Below are positions 24,749 through 32,322 of a DNA stretch of 64,000 nt, piece by piece. Position 1 is the stretch's first letter; the number at the start of each line of letters is the position of its first letter. The position numbers and the translations under genes are program-made. The stretch is taken from the NCBI RefSeq assembly GCF_018130695.1, contig NZ_JAFCJX010000031.1, positions 38,725 to 102,724 on the forward strand, written 5' to 3'. The notes below the pieces were generated by a model that made no database searches, was not told where the DNA came from, and saw nothing but the letters and a program-made list of their open reading frames with translations. The stretch is from Bradyrhizobium jicamae. GTDB taxonomy: Bacteria; Pseudomonadota; Alphaproteobacteria; Rhizobiales; Xanthobacteraceae.

Positions 24749-25021
24749 TCAGTAGCGCGGAACGCGCCGCCCGTATCGCGGCTCCGGCGGCATCTGGTTG
24801 AAGGCCGCACGCGGATTGATGCCGCAATAGACATGGCGCCCGGACGCGCTCGCCTGACATTGCTCGTAGGTTTGATAGAAGCACGCGCCGGGATAGCCGG
24901 TCTCCTTGCCCTGCAGGCACCAGGGATAATCATAGGGATCCGCTGCCGCCGGGCCGGTACCGGTGAGCCCTGCGAGCGAGACGACACCAAGCACCAGCAC
25001 TGCCAATCGCGATGTGCGCAT
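24749..25021 (-). CDS. Secreted DUF3551 protein (first of three)
   Basis: A 90-residue precursor with an N-terminal signal peptide (MRTSRLAVLVLGVVSLAGL, cleavage probably after AAA) and a mature part with four cysteines spaced C-x11-C-x7-C-x10-C (from YPWCLQGKE to HVYCGINPR). The identical spacing in three neighbouring genes points to two disulfides in the periplasm or outside. DUF3551 is abundant in Bradyrhizobium; its role is unknown. Confidence 0.82.
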   Translation of the reverse strand: MRTSRLAVLVLGVVSLAGLTGTGPAAADPYDYPWCLQGKETGYPGACFYQTYEQCQASASGRHVYCGINPRAAFNQMPPEPRYGRRVPRY

Positions 25022-25183
25022 GACCGATCTCCTTCGCTTCCTCGTCGCGCCGCATACGAATGAAGGTTCTGAAGCGCGGCTTTATTCCGGACGCTCGACG
25101 GCGAATCCGCCGGTCATTGCGTCATCTCGCAGATTCGTGATGACGCAACGTCGCGCGCGCCAACTCAATCGCCGGGCGACGAT

Positions 25184-25453
25184 TCACTCATGGTATGGCG
25201 CCTTCCGACTGCGGCGCACCGGCGGAGGAGCGGCTGCGACCTGCGGATTGGGGCCGCAGGACAACAGCCGTCCGGAGACGCTTGCCTGGCACTGCGCATA
25301 GGTACGGTAGGAGCAGTCGCCGGGATAGCCAGCTTCGATCCCTTGGGCGCACCAGGGAAAATCGTAGGGGCCGGCCGCTGCAGGCCGCACATCCGAGACG
25401 CTCGCGAGCGCGGCCGCTCCAAGCACCATGATCGCCAATTGCAATTTGCGCAT
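25184..25453 (-). CDS. Secreted DUF3551 protein (second of three)
   Basis: An 89-residue precursor: signal peptide MRKLQLAIMVLGAAALASVS, then the conserved core YDFPWCAQGIEAGYPGDCSY with the same C-x11-C-x7-C-x10-C spacing as its neighbours, and a Pro/Arg-rich tail. ATG at 25453 is preferred because an immediate signal peptide follows; in-frame codons upstream do not look coding. It is a tandem paralogue of the genes at 24749 and 25641. Confidence 0.8.
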   Translation of the reverse strand: MRKLQLAIMVLGAAALASVSDVRPAAAGPYDFPWCAQGIEAGYPGDCSYRTYAQCQASVSGRLLSCGPNPQVAAAPPPVRRSRKAPYHE

Positions 25454-25640
25454 GAACGGATCCTCCCCATCACCAAAGAAACGCCGGCACCTTCCCAAAA
25501 GGTTCGCACGTGCCGTCTTATTCCATGATGATATCGGAAAGCACCCAGCTGCGCACGCCTTCGTGACATGTCCGCGACGAACGACGAGAAGCAAAGCCCC
25601 GCCTCCGGCAGGGCCAGTCCGTCACGCCTGCACCGGTCAA

Positions 25641-25892
25641 TCAGTACGGCGCGACGTAGGCGCCGCGACGCTCATAGGCGAAGCGCGGGTTGATGCCGCA
25701 GGTCAGCAACCGCCCGGAAACGCTCGCCTGGCACTGCTGAAGGGTGCGGTAGGAACATTCGCCGGGATAGCCGTAGCCCTGGCCCTGCGCACACCACGGA
25801 TAATCATAGGCGGCAGCCGCCGGCGCGGAGAGTGTGGACACTCCGGCACCCATCGCCGTCAGGGCCAGCATGGCCAACATCATCTTACGCAT
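25641..25892 (-). CDS. Secreted DUF3551 protein (third of three)
   Basis: An 83-residue precursor with signal peptide (MRKMMLAMLALTAMGAGVST) and the core YDYPWCAQGQGYGYPGECSY; the cysteine spacing is identical to the two genes downstream. The ending differs (RFAYERRGAYVAPY). Intergenic gaps of 163 and 188 bp suggest each gene has its own promoter rather than a shared one. Confidence 0.82.
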   Translation of the reverse strand: MRKMMLAMLALTAMGAGVSTLSAPAAAAYDYPWCAQGQGYGYPGECSYRTLQQCQASVSGRLLTCGINPRFAYERRGAYVAPY

Positions 25893-26002
25893 CGTCGTTC
25901 TCCTTGCCGCGGGCCGGAATGGCCGGCGTATCGATACCGGGTGAGTAGCGATACCGGCCCGCCAGGTTCAGAACGCGATTGCCGCAGGAAAGTTCGAGTG
26001 AC

Positions 26003-26974
26003 CTACTCCACTTTCAGGCCGGCGAACTCGACCACCTTCTTCCACTTGTCGGTCTCGGCCTTGATGTCGTCGCCGAACTTTTCCGGGGTCTGGATCAGCG
26101 GATCGCCGCCGAGCTCGACCAGGCGCTTCTTCATGTCCGGCTCGGCGAGGATGGTGTTGATCTCGCCGTTGAGCCTGGCGATGACTTCCTTCGGCGTGTT
26201 CTTCGGCGCCCCCATGCCGAACAACGCGCTCGCCTCATAGCCCTTCACGGTCTCGGCCACCGTCGGCACGTCCGGCAACAGCGGGGAACGCTCGGTCGTC
26301 GTCACGGCGAGCGCGCGCAGCGCGCCGGAACGGATGTGCTGGATGATCGAGGGCATGTTGTCGAAGATCACCTGCACCTGGCCGCCGAGCATGTCGGTGA
26401 TCGCGGGCGCCGCGCCGCGATAGGGCACGTGCTGCATCTTGCAGCCGGTCATCGCCATGAACATCTCGCCGGACAAATGCACCGAGGTGCCGTTGCCGGA
26501 CGAGGCCAGATTCACCTTGCCGGGATTGGCCTTCACATAGTCGATGAACTCCTGGACGGTCTTCGCCTGCACGTCCTTGCCGACGGTCATCACGTTGGGC
26601 ACGCGCTGGAACGAGGCGACGGGCGCCACGTCGCGCACGAAGTTGAACTTCAGGTTCGCATAGAGCGAGGTGTTGATGTAGTTCGCCGGGTTGACCAGCA
26701 GCAGGGTGTAGCCATCCGGCTCGGCATTGATCGCGGCCTCGGTCGCGATGTTGTTGCCGGCGCCCGGCTTGTTCTCGATCACGAATTGCTGGCCGAACTT
26801 CTCCGACAGGCGCTGGCCGACCAGGCGCGCGATGATGTCGGTAGCGCCGCCCGGCGGATAGCCGACGATCCAGCGCACAGGCCGCGCCGGATAATCGGCA
26901 GCCGCGGCGCGGCCGATCGCAAGGGTCGAAATGCCGGTGCCGATCAGGCCAAGCGCGGTGCGGCGTGAAATCAT
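26003..26974 (-). CDS. Bug-type periplasmic solute-binding protein
   Basis: A 323-residue receptor of the tripartite tricarboxylate transporter (TctC/Bug) family with a Tat-type leader (MISRRTALGLIGTGISTLAI). The mature domain contains the family motifs WIVGYPPGGATDIIAR, VIENKPGAGNNIATEA and NLASSGNGTSVHLSGE. GGGAG lies nine bases before the ATG at 26974. No tctA/tctB membrane genes are nearby, which is usual for orphan Bug receptors. The ligand (a carboxylate) is unknown. Confidence 0.9.
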   Translation of the reverse strand: MISRRTALGLIGTGISTLAIGRAAAADYPARPVRWIVGYPPGGATDIIARLVGQRLSEKFGQQFVIENKPGAGNNIATEAAINAEPDGYTLLLVNPANYINTSLYANLKFNFVRDVAPVASFQRVPNVMTVGKDVQAKTVQEFIDYVKANPGKVNLASSGNGTSVHLSGEMFMAMTGCKMQHVPYRGAAPAITDMLGGQVQVIFDNMPSIIQHIRSGALRALAVTTTERSPLLPDVPTVAETVKGYEASALFGMGAPKNTPKEVIARLNGEINTILAEPDMKKRLVELGGDPLIQTPEKFGDDIKAETDKWKKVVEFAGLKVE

Positions 26975-27147
26975 GAGAAGAGTCTCCCGATGCGGCGGGG
27001 TTTGGCGCCCTGCCCGTTTCTGTTGAATTGCGGTCGGCGCGGGTTTAGCAAACAACGGCTGATGCGGCCAGTGCGACACTTGGGCCGCCGCTGCGACGAA
27101 AGACTAAAGGCCAAGCAGGACCAAAGGCCAAGCCGAAAGGATCGATC

Positions 27148-27558
27148 ATGACCGTCAAGGTGAACGCGCTCGATCATCTCGTCATCAATGTCGCCGACAT
27201 CGCGCTCTCCGCTGCGTGGTACAGCAGGATCCTCGGCATGGAGGTCAAGGTGTTCGATCCCGGCGCGGGCAAGACGCCGCGGACCTCGCTGGTGTTCGGC
27301 AACCAGAAGATCAATGTGCGGCCGCGCGATGCCGACAAGGTGGACTGGTTCACCGCCGACCACGAGATGGCCGGCAGCGACGACCTCTGCTTCCTGACCT
27401 CAAGCACGCCGGACGAAGTGGTCGCGCATCTCAAGGCCAACGGCGTCGCGATCGAGGAAGGGCCCGTGGCAAGACAGGGCGCGCGCGGCACGCTGCGCTC
27501 GGTCTATTGCCGCGACCCGGATGGGAGTTTGATCGAGATTTCGTCTTACGCCGACTGA
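27148..27558 (+). CDS. VOC-family protein (glyoxalase/bleomycin resistance/dioxygenase superfamily)
   Basis: A 136-residue vicinal-oxygen-chelate fold protein with two beta-alpha-beta3 modules. Likely metal ligands are the His in NALDHLVINVADIA, the Glu/His region in DHEMAGSDDLCF and the C-terminal Glu in DPDGSLIEISSYAD. The reaction cannot be deduced. It is divergent from the solute-binding protein gene. Confidence 0.87.
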   Translation: MTVKVNALDHLVINVADIALSAAWYSRILGMEVKVFDPGAGKTPRTSLVFGNQKINVRPRDADKVDWFTADHEMAGSDDLCFLTSSTPDEVVAHLKANGVAIEEGPVARQGARGTLRSVYCRDPDGSLIEISSYAD

Positions 27559-27669
27559 CGGCCTTCCCGCGCGACGTTTGCCCGGCGCCGCAAGCGGTGG
27601 CACAAAGGCTCCCGACAAGAACAAGCAAGCAGCCGGTAAGGCTGCACAGGGCATGTGGGGGAAACGACG

Positions 27670-29358
27670 ATGGGGCTTGAACGAAGGCTTGCGCAATCAA
27701 CCGGCGCGCTTCTGACGACCGCATTGCTGACGCTCGCGACGAGTGCGGCGGCGGCGCAAACCGCCGACACCATCCTCTTCAACGGCAAGATCCTGACCGT
27801 CGACAAGGAGTTCTCCACCCAGCAGGCGCTCGCGATCAGCGACGGCAAGATCGTCGCGACCGGCAGCTCGGCGGCGATGAAGAAGCTCGCCGGCAGAGGC
27901 GCCAGGCAGATCGACCTCGGCGGCCGCACCGTGATCCCCGGGCTGACCGACGGCCATATTCACGGGGTCCGTGCCGCGCTGACCTTCGGCACCGAGGTGA
28001 ACTGGATCGGCGTGCCCACGCTGAAGGAGGCGCTGGACAAGGTCGCGAAAGCCGCAAAGGAGCAGAAGCCCGGCTCCTGGATCATCGTCGCCGGCGGCTG
28101 GACCGAGGAGCAGTTCGCCGAGAAGCGCCGGCCGACCCAGGCCGAGGTCGCTTCCGCCGCGCCCGGCAATCCCGTCTACATCCAGCATCTCTATGACTGG
28201 CTCTTGCTGTCGCCCAAGGCGATGGAAGCGCTTGCCATCCGCGACGACAATGACATGCCTCCCGGTGGCAAGCTTGGGCGCGATGCCGACAACAAACTGA
28301 ACGGCGTGATCGATGCCACCGGCGCTGCGCTCGGGAAAATCTTCGACAAGCTGCCGAAGCCGACCATGGAGCAACAAGTCGACGGCTCCAAGAAATTCTT
28401 CCGCGAGATGAACAGTCTTGGGATCACCGGGATCGTCGATGGCGGCGGCGTCAGCATGTATCCGGCGAGCTATCAGGCGGTGTTCAAGCTGTGGCAGGAC
28501 AAGCAGCTCACCGTGCGCGTGGCCTATCATCTCTGCGCGCCGAAACCTGGCAGCGAGCTCGCCGACCTGCAGAACCTGACCCAGTTGTCGCCGCCCGGCT
28601 TCGGCGACGCCATGCTGCATTTCAACGGCCCCGGCGAGATCCTGATCTGGGCCGACTGGACCGATGGCGACATCACGCCGGATGGAAAAGCCAAACTCGC
28701 CGAGCTGCTGCGCTGGGCGGCTTCGAAGCGCTACACCATCCAGCTGCACTGGAACCCGGACCGCACCGTGCGCGATCTGCTCGACGTCGTCGAGGACATC
28801 AACAAGGATTATCCGGTGCGCGACCTGCGCTGGGCCGTGCTGCACCTCTACAATGCGTCGGAGGACAGCTTGAAGCGGATGAAGGCGCTGGGCCTGGTCT
28901 GGGGCGTGCAGGACGGGCTCTACTTCGGCGGCGAGCGGCTGCAGAAGGAGGTCGGCGTCGATCAGGCCAGGATGATGCCGCGGATCGCGACCGCACTGAA
29001 ACTTGGCCTCGTGGTCGGCGGCGGCACCGATGCGCACCGCGTGTCGTCCTACAATCCCTTCGTGTCGCTGCAATGGTATCTCGACGGCACCACGATCGGC
29101 GGTACCAAGACCCGGGGCGAGCAGGAAGCCCCGAGCCGCCGCCAGGCGCTGGAGATGTACACGAAGAACACTGCGTTCATGGCCAATGACGACGACAAGC
29201 GCGGCACGCTGGAACCGGGCAAGCTCGCCGATCTTGCGGTGCTGTCGGCGGATTACATGACCGCGCCTGTGAAGGAGATCGGCAAGATCAGATCAGTGAT
29301 GACGATGGTCGGCGGCAAGGTAGTGTATGCGGCGGGGCCGTTTGCCGAGACGCATTAG
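27670..29358 (+). CDS. Exported amidohydrolase family 3 (YtcJ-like) protein
   Basis: A 562-residue metal-dependent hydrolase with a cleavable leader (LLTTALLTLATSAAAAQT). It has the amidohydrolase pattern: DTILFNGKILTVDKEFSTQQ, VIPGLTDGHIHGVRAAL (metal-binding HxH as HIH), IQLHWNPDRTVRD, and VVGGGTDAHRVSSYNPFVSL (final metal Asp region), plus the C-terminal composite domain KRGTLEPGKLADLAVLSADY. The upstream GTG at 27655 is possible but GGGGGAAA suits ATG at 27670. Substrates of YtcJ-type enzymes are mostly N-acylated or formylated compounds; not determinable here. Confidence 0.87.
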   Translation: MGLERRLAQSTGALLTTALLTLATSAAAAQTADTILFNGKILTVDKEFSTQQALAISDGKIVATGSSAAMKKLAGRGARQIDLGGRTVIPGLTDGHIHGVRAALTFGTEVNWIGVPTLKEALDKVAKAAKEQKPGSWIIVAGGWTEEQFAEKRRPTQAEVASAAPGNPVYIQHLYDWLLLSPKAMEALAIRDDNDMPPGGKLGRDADNKLNGVIDATGAALGKIFDKLPKPTMEQQVDGSKKFFREMNSLGITGIVDGGGVSMYPASYQAVFKLWQDKQLTVRVAYHLCAPKPGSELADLQNLTQLSPPGFGDAMLHFNGPGEILIWADWTDGDITPDGKAKLAELLRWAASKRYTIQLHWNPDRTVRDLLDVVEDINKDYPVRDLRWAVLHLYNASEDSLKRMKALGLVWGVQDGLYFGGERLQKEVGVDQARMMPRIATALKLGLVVGGGTDAHRVSSYNPFVSLQWYLDGTTIGGTKTRGEQEAPSRRQALEMYTKNTAFMANDDDKRGTLEPGKLADLAVLSADYMTAPVKEIGKIRSVMTMVGGKVVYAAGPFAETH

Positions 29359-29363
29359 ATGCG

Positions 29364-29450
29364 TAAGGTGGGCAAAGGCGCGTTTGCGCCGTGCCCACCA
29401 TTCCCGGCGTGCTCGTGATGGTGGGCACGCTGCGCTTTGCCCACCCTACG
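29364..29450. repeat. Intergenic palindrome, GTGGGCAAAG family
   Basis: Starts TAAGGTGGGCAAAGGCGCGT and ends GCGCTTTGCCCACCCTACG, with GTGCCCACCA pairing with TGGTGGGCAC. The same family appears at 63854-63937. It lies between the amidohydrolase gene and the convergent P450 gene. Confidence 0.85.
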
Positions 29451-29459
29451 AAATCACCC

Positions 29460-30749
29460 TCAATTCACCTCGAAGCGGATCGGCAGCTTCTTCGGGCCGT
29501 TGACGAAATACGCCTGCGTCATCTTCACCTCGCCGTCGAGCGAGAGCGACTTCAGCCGCGGCAGCAGCTCCTCGAACAAGATACGCATTTCGAGCTTGGC
29601 CAGATACTGGCCGAGGCAGAGATGCGCGCCGTAGCCGAACGCGACGTGGCGGTTCGGCTTGCGATCGCTGCGGAAGCGATAGGGATCCTCGAACACCTCC
29701 TCATCGCGATTGCCTGAGGCGTAGCACAGCATGAGCCAGTCACCCTTGTTGATCTTGCGACCACCAAGTTCGGTGTCAGCCGTTGCCGCGCGCATAAAAT
29801 GCTTGACCGGTGTCATCCAGCGGATGGCCTCGTCGACCAGGCCCGGGATCAGATCGGGATTGGCCTTCACTTTGGCGAACTCCGCGGGGTCTTCCGCCAG
29901 CGCCCAGATCGCGCCGGCGGTCGATGATGATGTCGTATCGTGGCCGGCGGTCGCGACGATCATGTAGTAGCTGGTCGCGTCATGCTCGGGCATGTCCTCG
30001 CCGCCGATCTTAGCGTTGGCGATGACGGTGGCGAGATCGTCGCGCGGATTGCGGCGGCGGTCCTCGGTGATGGCGCGGAAATAGGCGGAGAAATCGGCGA
30101 TCACCGCCTGCATCATCGACGAGAACTGCTCGGCCGAGAGCTGCTCCTTGATCCGCGCCGTGTCGGGATCCTGCGGGCCGAACAGTTCCTGCGTCAGCCG
30201 CAGCATGCGCCGCTCATCCTGCTCGGGCACGCCGAGGATTTCCATGATGACATGAAGGGGATAGCCGAGGGCTACGTCTTCCACGAAGTCGCAGGTGCCG
30301 CCCCTCGCCAGCATCCGCTCCACCGTCGCGCGCGCGATCTCGCGGACACGCGGCTCGAACTTGCCGAGATTGGCCGGCATGAACCAGCCCTGGGTCAGCG
30401 CGCGGTATTTCGGGTGATCCGGCGCGTCCATCTGCACCAGCGAACGCACCAGATTGGGGCCGCCGGTGATCTTGCGCACGCGCTCCTCGACCGCCCGGGT
30501 CGTCAGCGTGGTCGGGCGGTCGGCATTGTGGAACAGCTCGTTCTGCCGGCTGATGGCCTGGATATGCGCGTGCCTGGTGACCACCCAGAATGGATCGAAC
30601 TTTTCCGGCCGTGCGATACCGAGCGGATTGTTGGCCCGCAGCCAGCGGTAGCTGTCGTGGACGCGGTGGTCGGCATAGGCGGCGGGATCGACGAGGGCGG
30701 CCGCGATGTCGGCGGGGATGTCGAGGTTGGCCGGCGATGTCATGCCCAT
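29460..30749 (-). CDS. Cytochrome P450
   Basis: A 429-residue soluble bacterial P450 (monooxygenase needing external ferredoxin/reductase). The I-helix oxygen-binding motif is ATAGHDTTSSS, the K-helix ExxR is in DEAIRWMTP, and the heme loop is AFGYGAHLCLGQYLA with the proximal Cys at about residue 377. It resembles the CYP107/CYP123-like class of Actinobacteria and Bradyrhizobium. ATG at 30749 (GGGGA upstream) is preferred over 30782. No ferredoxin gene is beside it, so electron donors must be elsewhere. Confidence 0.92.
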   Translation of the reverse strand: MGMTSPANLDIPADIAAALVDPAAYADHRVHDSYRWLRANNPLGIARPEKFDPFWVVTRHAHIQAISRQNELFHNADRPTTLTTRAVEERVRKITGGPNLVRSLVQMDAPDHPKYRALTQGWFMPANLGKFEPRVREIARATVERMLARGGTCDFVEDVALGYPLHVIMEILGVPEQDERRMLRLTQELFGPQDPDTARIKEQLSAEQFSSMMQAVIADFSAYFRAITEDRRRNPRDDLATVIANAKIGGEDMPEHDATSYYMIVATAGHDTTSSSTAGAIWALAEDPAEFAKVKANPDLIPGLVDEAIRWMTPVKHFMRAATADTELGGRKINKGDWLMLCYASGNRDEEVFEDPYRFRSDRKPNRHVAFGYGAHLCLGQYLAKLEMRILFEELLPRLKSLSLDGEVKMTQAYFVNGPKKLPIRFEVN

Positions 30750-30837
30750 GGATCGTCCCCGCGTATCGGCGTCGATGACCACCGGAATCTAGGCGGAGGG
30801 GAGAATGGGGACTTGCGTTGAATGGCTAGGTTTCACC

Positions 30838-30989
30838 CGTCATTGCGAGGCGCCACCCGGTCCCGCCTTCGGCGGGCCGGATGATAAACTCAGCGACGAC
30901 TTGTCCGCCGAAGCCTTGGCGAAGGCGGAAGCAATCGATCGTTCCGCATGCGCGGAGAGATGGATTGCTTCGCTTCGCTCGCAATGACG
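30838..30989. repeat. Intergenic palindrome, CGTCATTGCGAG family, with insert
   Basis: Outer arms CGTCATTGCGAGGCGCCACC and CTTCGCTCGCAATGACG match the element at 22961-23046. An internal GC-rich section (CCCGCCTTCGGCGGGCC) forms its own hairpin. Confidence 0.82.
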
Positions 30990-31006
30990 AGCGGGAGCAG
31001 CGTGGC

Positions 31007-32107
31007 TCAATAATGCCCGAACGCTACCGGGCGGAACGCCTGCAGCAATTGCTGGTCGAGCTTGCCGTTCATCGCCTCCATCATGGAGAAGGCCTTGGCG
31101 TGGGTGAACTGCAGGCGGTAGGCGCGCTTCTCCACCAGCGCGGCATAGACGTCGACGATCGTGGTGATGCGCACGATGTCGCTGATCTCGCTGCCGGACA
31201 GCGCATTGGGATAGCCGGAGCCGTCGAGCATCTCGTGGTGATGCAGGATCACGTCGAGCATTTCCGGCGGGAAGCCGCCCTGTGCGGACAGCGCATCGAA
31301 GCCGCGGCGCGGATGCTCGCGCATGATGCTCATCTCTTCCATGGTGAGCTCGCCCGGCTTGTCGAGCAGCGCGACGGGGATGAACGCCTTGCCGACGTCG
31401 TGCAGCAGCGCCGCGCGGGCCAGCCGGCGCTGGTCGTCGTCGCGCATGCCGAGATGCTGGGCGAACGCCACGGCAAAGCCGGTGACGAACAGGCAGTGGC
31501 GATAGGTCTCGGTGTGGTGGCAGCCGACCGTGGTCAGCCATTCGCGCAAGGAATTGTGCTTGATCGCCTTGATGATCTTGTTCTCGGCCGCGACGATATC
31601 GGAGAATTTCAGCGGCTCGCCGGCCGGCAGCCGCTCGAACATCTTGACCATCACCATATGCGCGGCCTCGACGCCGCGATTGAGCGCCTTGCCGCGATCG
31701 GTCTCGTCGTAACCCGTGCTGTCGGGGAATGCGGCGCGGATGCGCTGCAGAATGCCGCGCGCATCGAACGGACGCGAGATCGTGTCGGTGGCGCCGAGCG
31801 CCCAGGCCTGCATCGAGGCGTGATGCAGCGCATCCGCCAGCACGAACAGCCGCGGCATCTCGCGATAGGCCGCGCTCTGCAGCTTGTTGCGCACCAGCTG
31901 CACGCTCTCGGGCGAACGCAGGTTGATGTCGACCACGATGCCCGAAAGATCCTGGCCCGGCTTCTCCGGAATCTGCGCGGTGGAGATGGTGTCGACGTCG
32001 CCGACCGAGCGCAGGATGCTGGCAAGCTCGCTGCTCTGATCGCTCCGATCCGACGCCAGCAACAACCGGCGCTTCGAAGTCTTGTTGGTGGTGGCTAAGG
32101 CAGTCAT
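31007..32107 (-). CDS. HD-GYP domain protein with receiver-like N-terminus
   Basis: A 366-residue protein. The N-terminus is a receiver-like domain (LLLASDRSDQSSELASILRS with the acidic cluster, IVVDINLRSPES with the Asp) and the C-terminus an HD-GYP phosphodiesterase domain: ALLHDVGKAFIPVAL and HHHEMLDGSGYPNALSG, the latter containing the GYP tripeptide. HD-GYP enzymes degrade cyclic-di-GMP. The receiver lacks some switch residues, so phosphorylation is uncertain. It is transcribed alone. Confidence 0.85.
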   Translation of the reverse strand: MTALATTNKTSKRRLLLASDRSDQSSELASILRSVGDVDTISTAQIPEKPGQDLSGIVVDINLRSPESVQLVRNKLQSAAYREMPRLFVLADALHHASMQAWALGATDTISRPFDARGILQRIRAAFPDSTGYDETDRGKALNRGVEAAHMVMVKMFERLPAGEPLKFSDIVAAENKIIKAIKHNSLREWLTTVGCHHTETYRHCLFVTGFAVAFAQHLGMRDDDQRRLARAALLHDVGKAFIPVALLDKPGELTMEEMSIMREHPRRGFDALSAQGGFPPEMLDVILHHHEMLDGSGYPNALSGSEISDIVRITTIVDVYAALVEKRAYRLQFTHAKAFSMMEAMNGKLDQQLLQAFRPVAFGHY

Positions 32108-32253
32108 GGATTCCCCGAACGCAATGCTGACCGACGGCTAACGCTACCTGCGCAGGCGTTCGTTCCGACTTAATGGGGATGCTCAACAGCGGCTAAGCGT
32201 ATCAGCTACAATTTTATCGATCCCGGATTCCTGCAGCAGAATCAGCAGGAGAG

Positions 32254-32288
32254 ACAAAAAATCCGCCGGAGACGAATCTCCGGCGGAT
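32254..32288 (-). terminator. Rho-independent terminator of the oxidoreductase operon
   Basis: ATCCGCCGGAGA, loop CGAA, TCTCCGGCGGAT: a perfect 12-bp stem, followed on the minus strand by a run of six T. It lies 35 bp beyond the stop of the large subunit gene. Confidence 0.85.
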
Positions 32289-32322
32289 CGTTATTTTCAC
32301 ATGACGAAGCTGCGCTCGCGTT

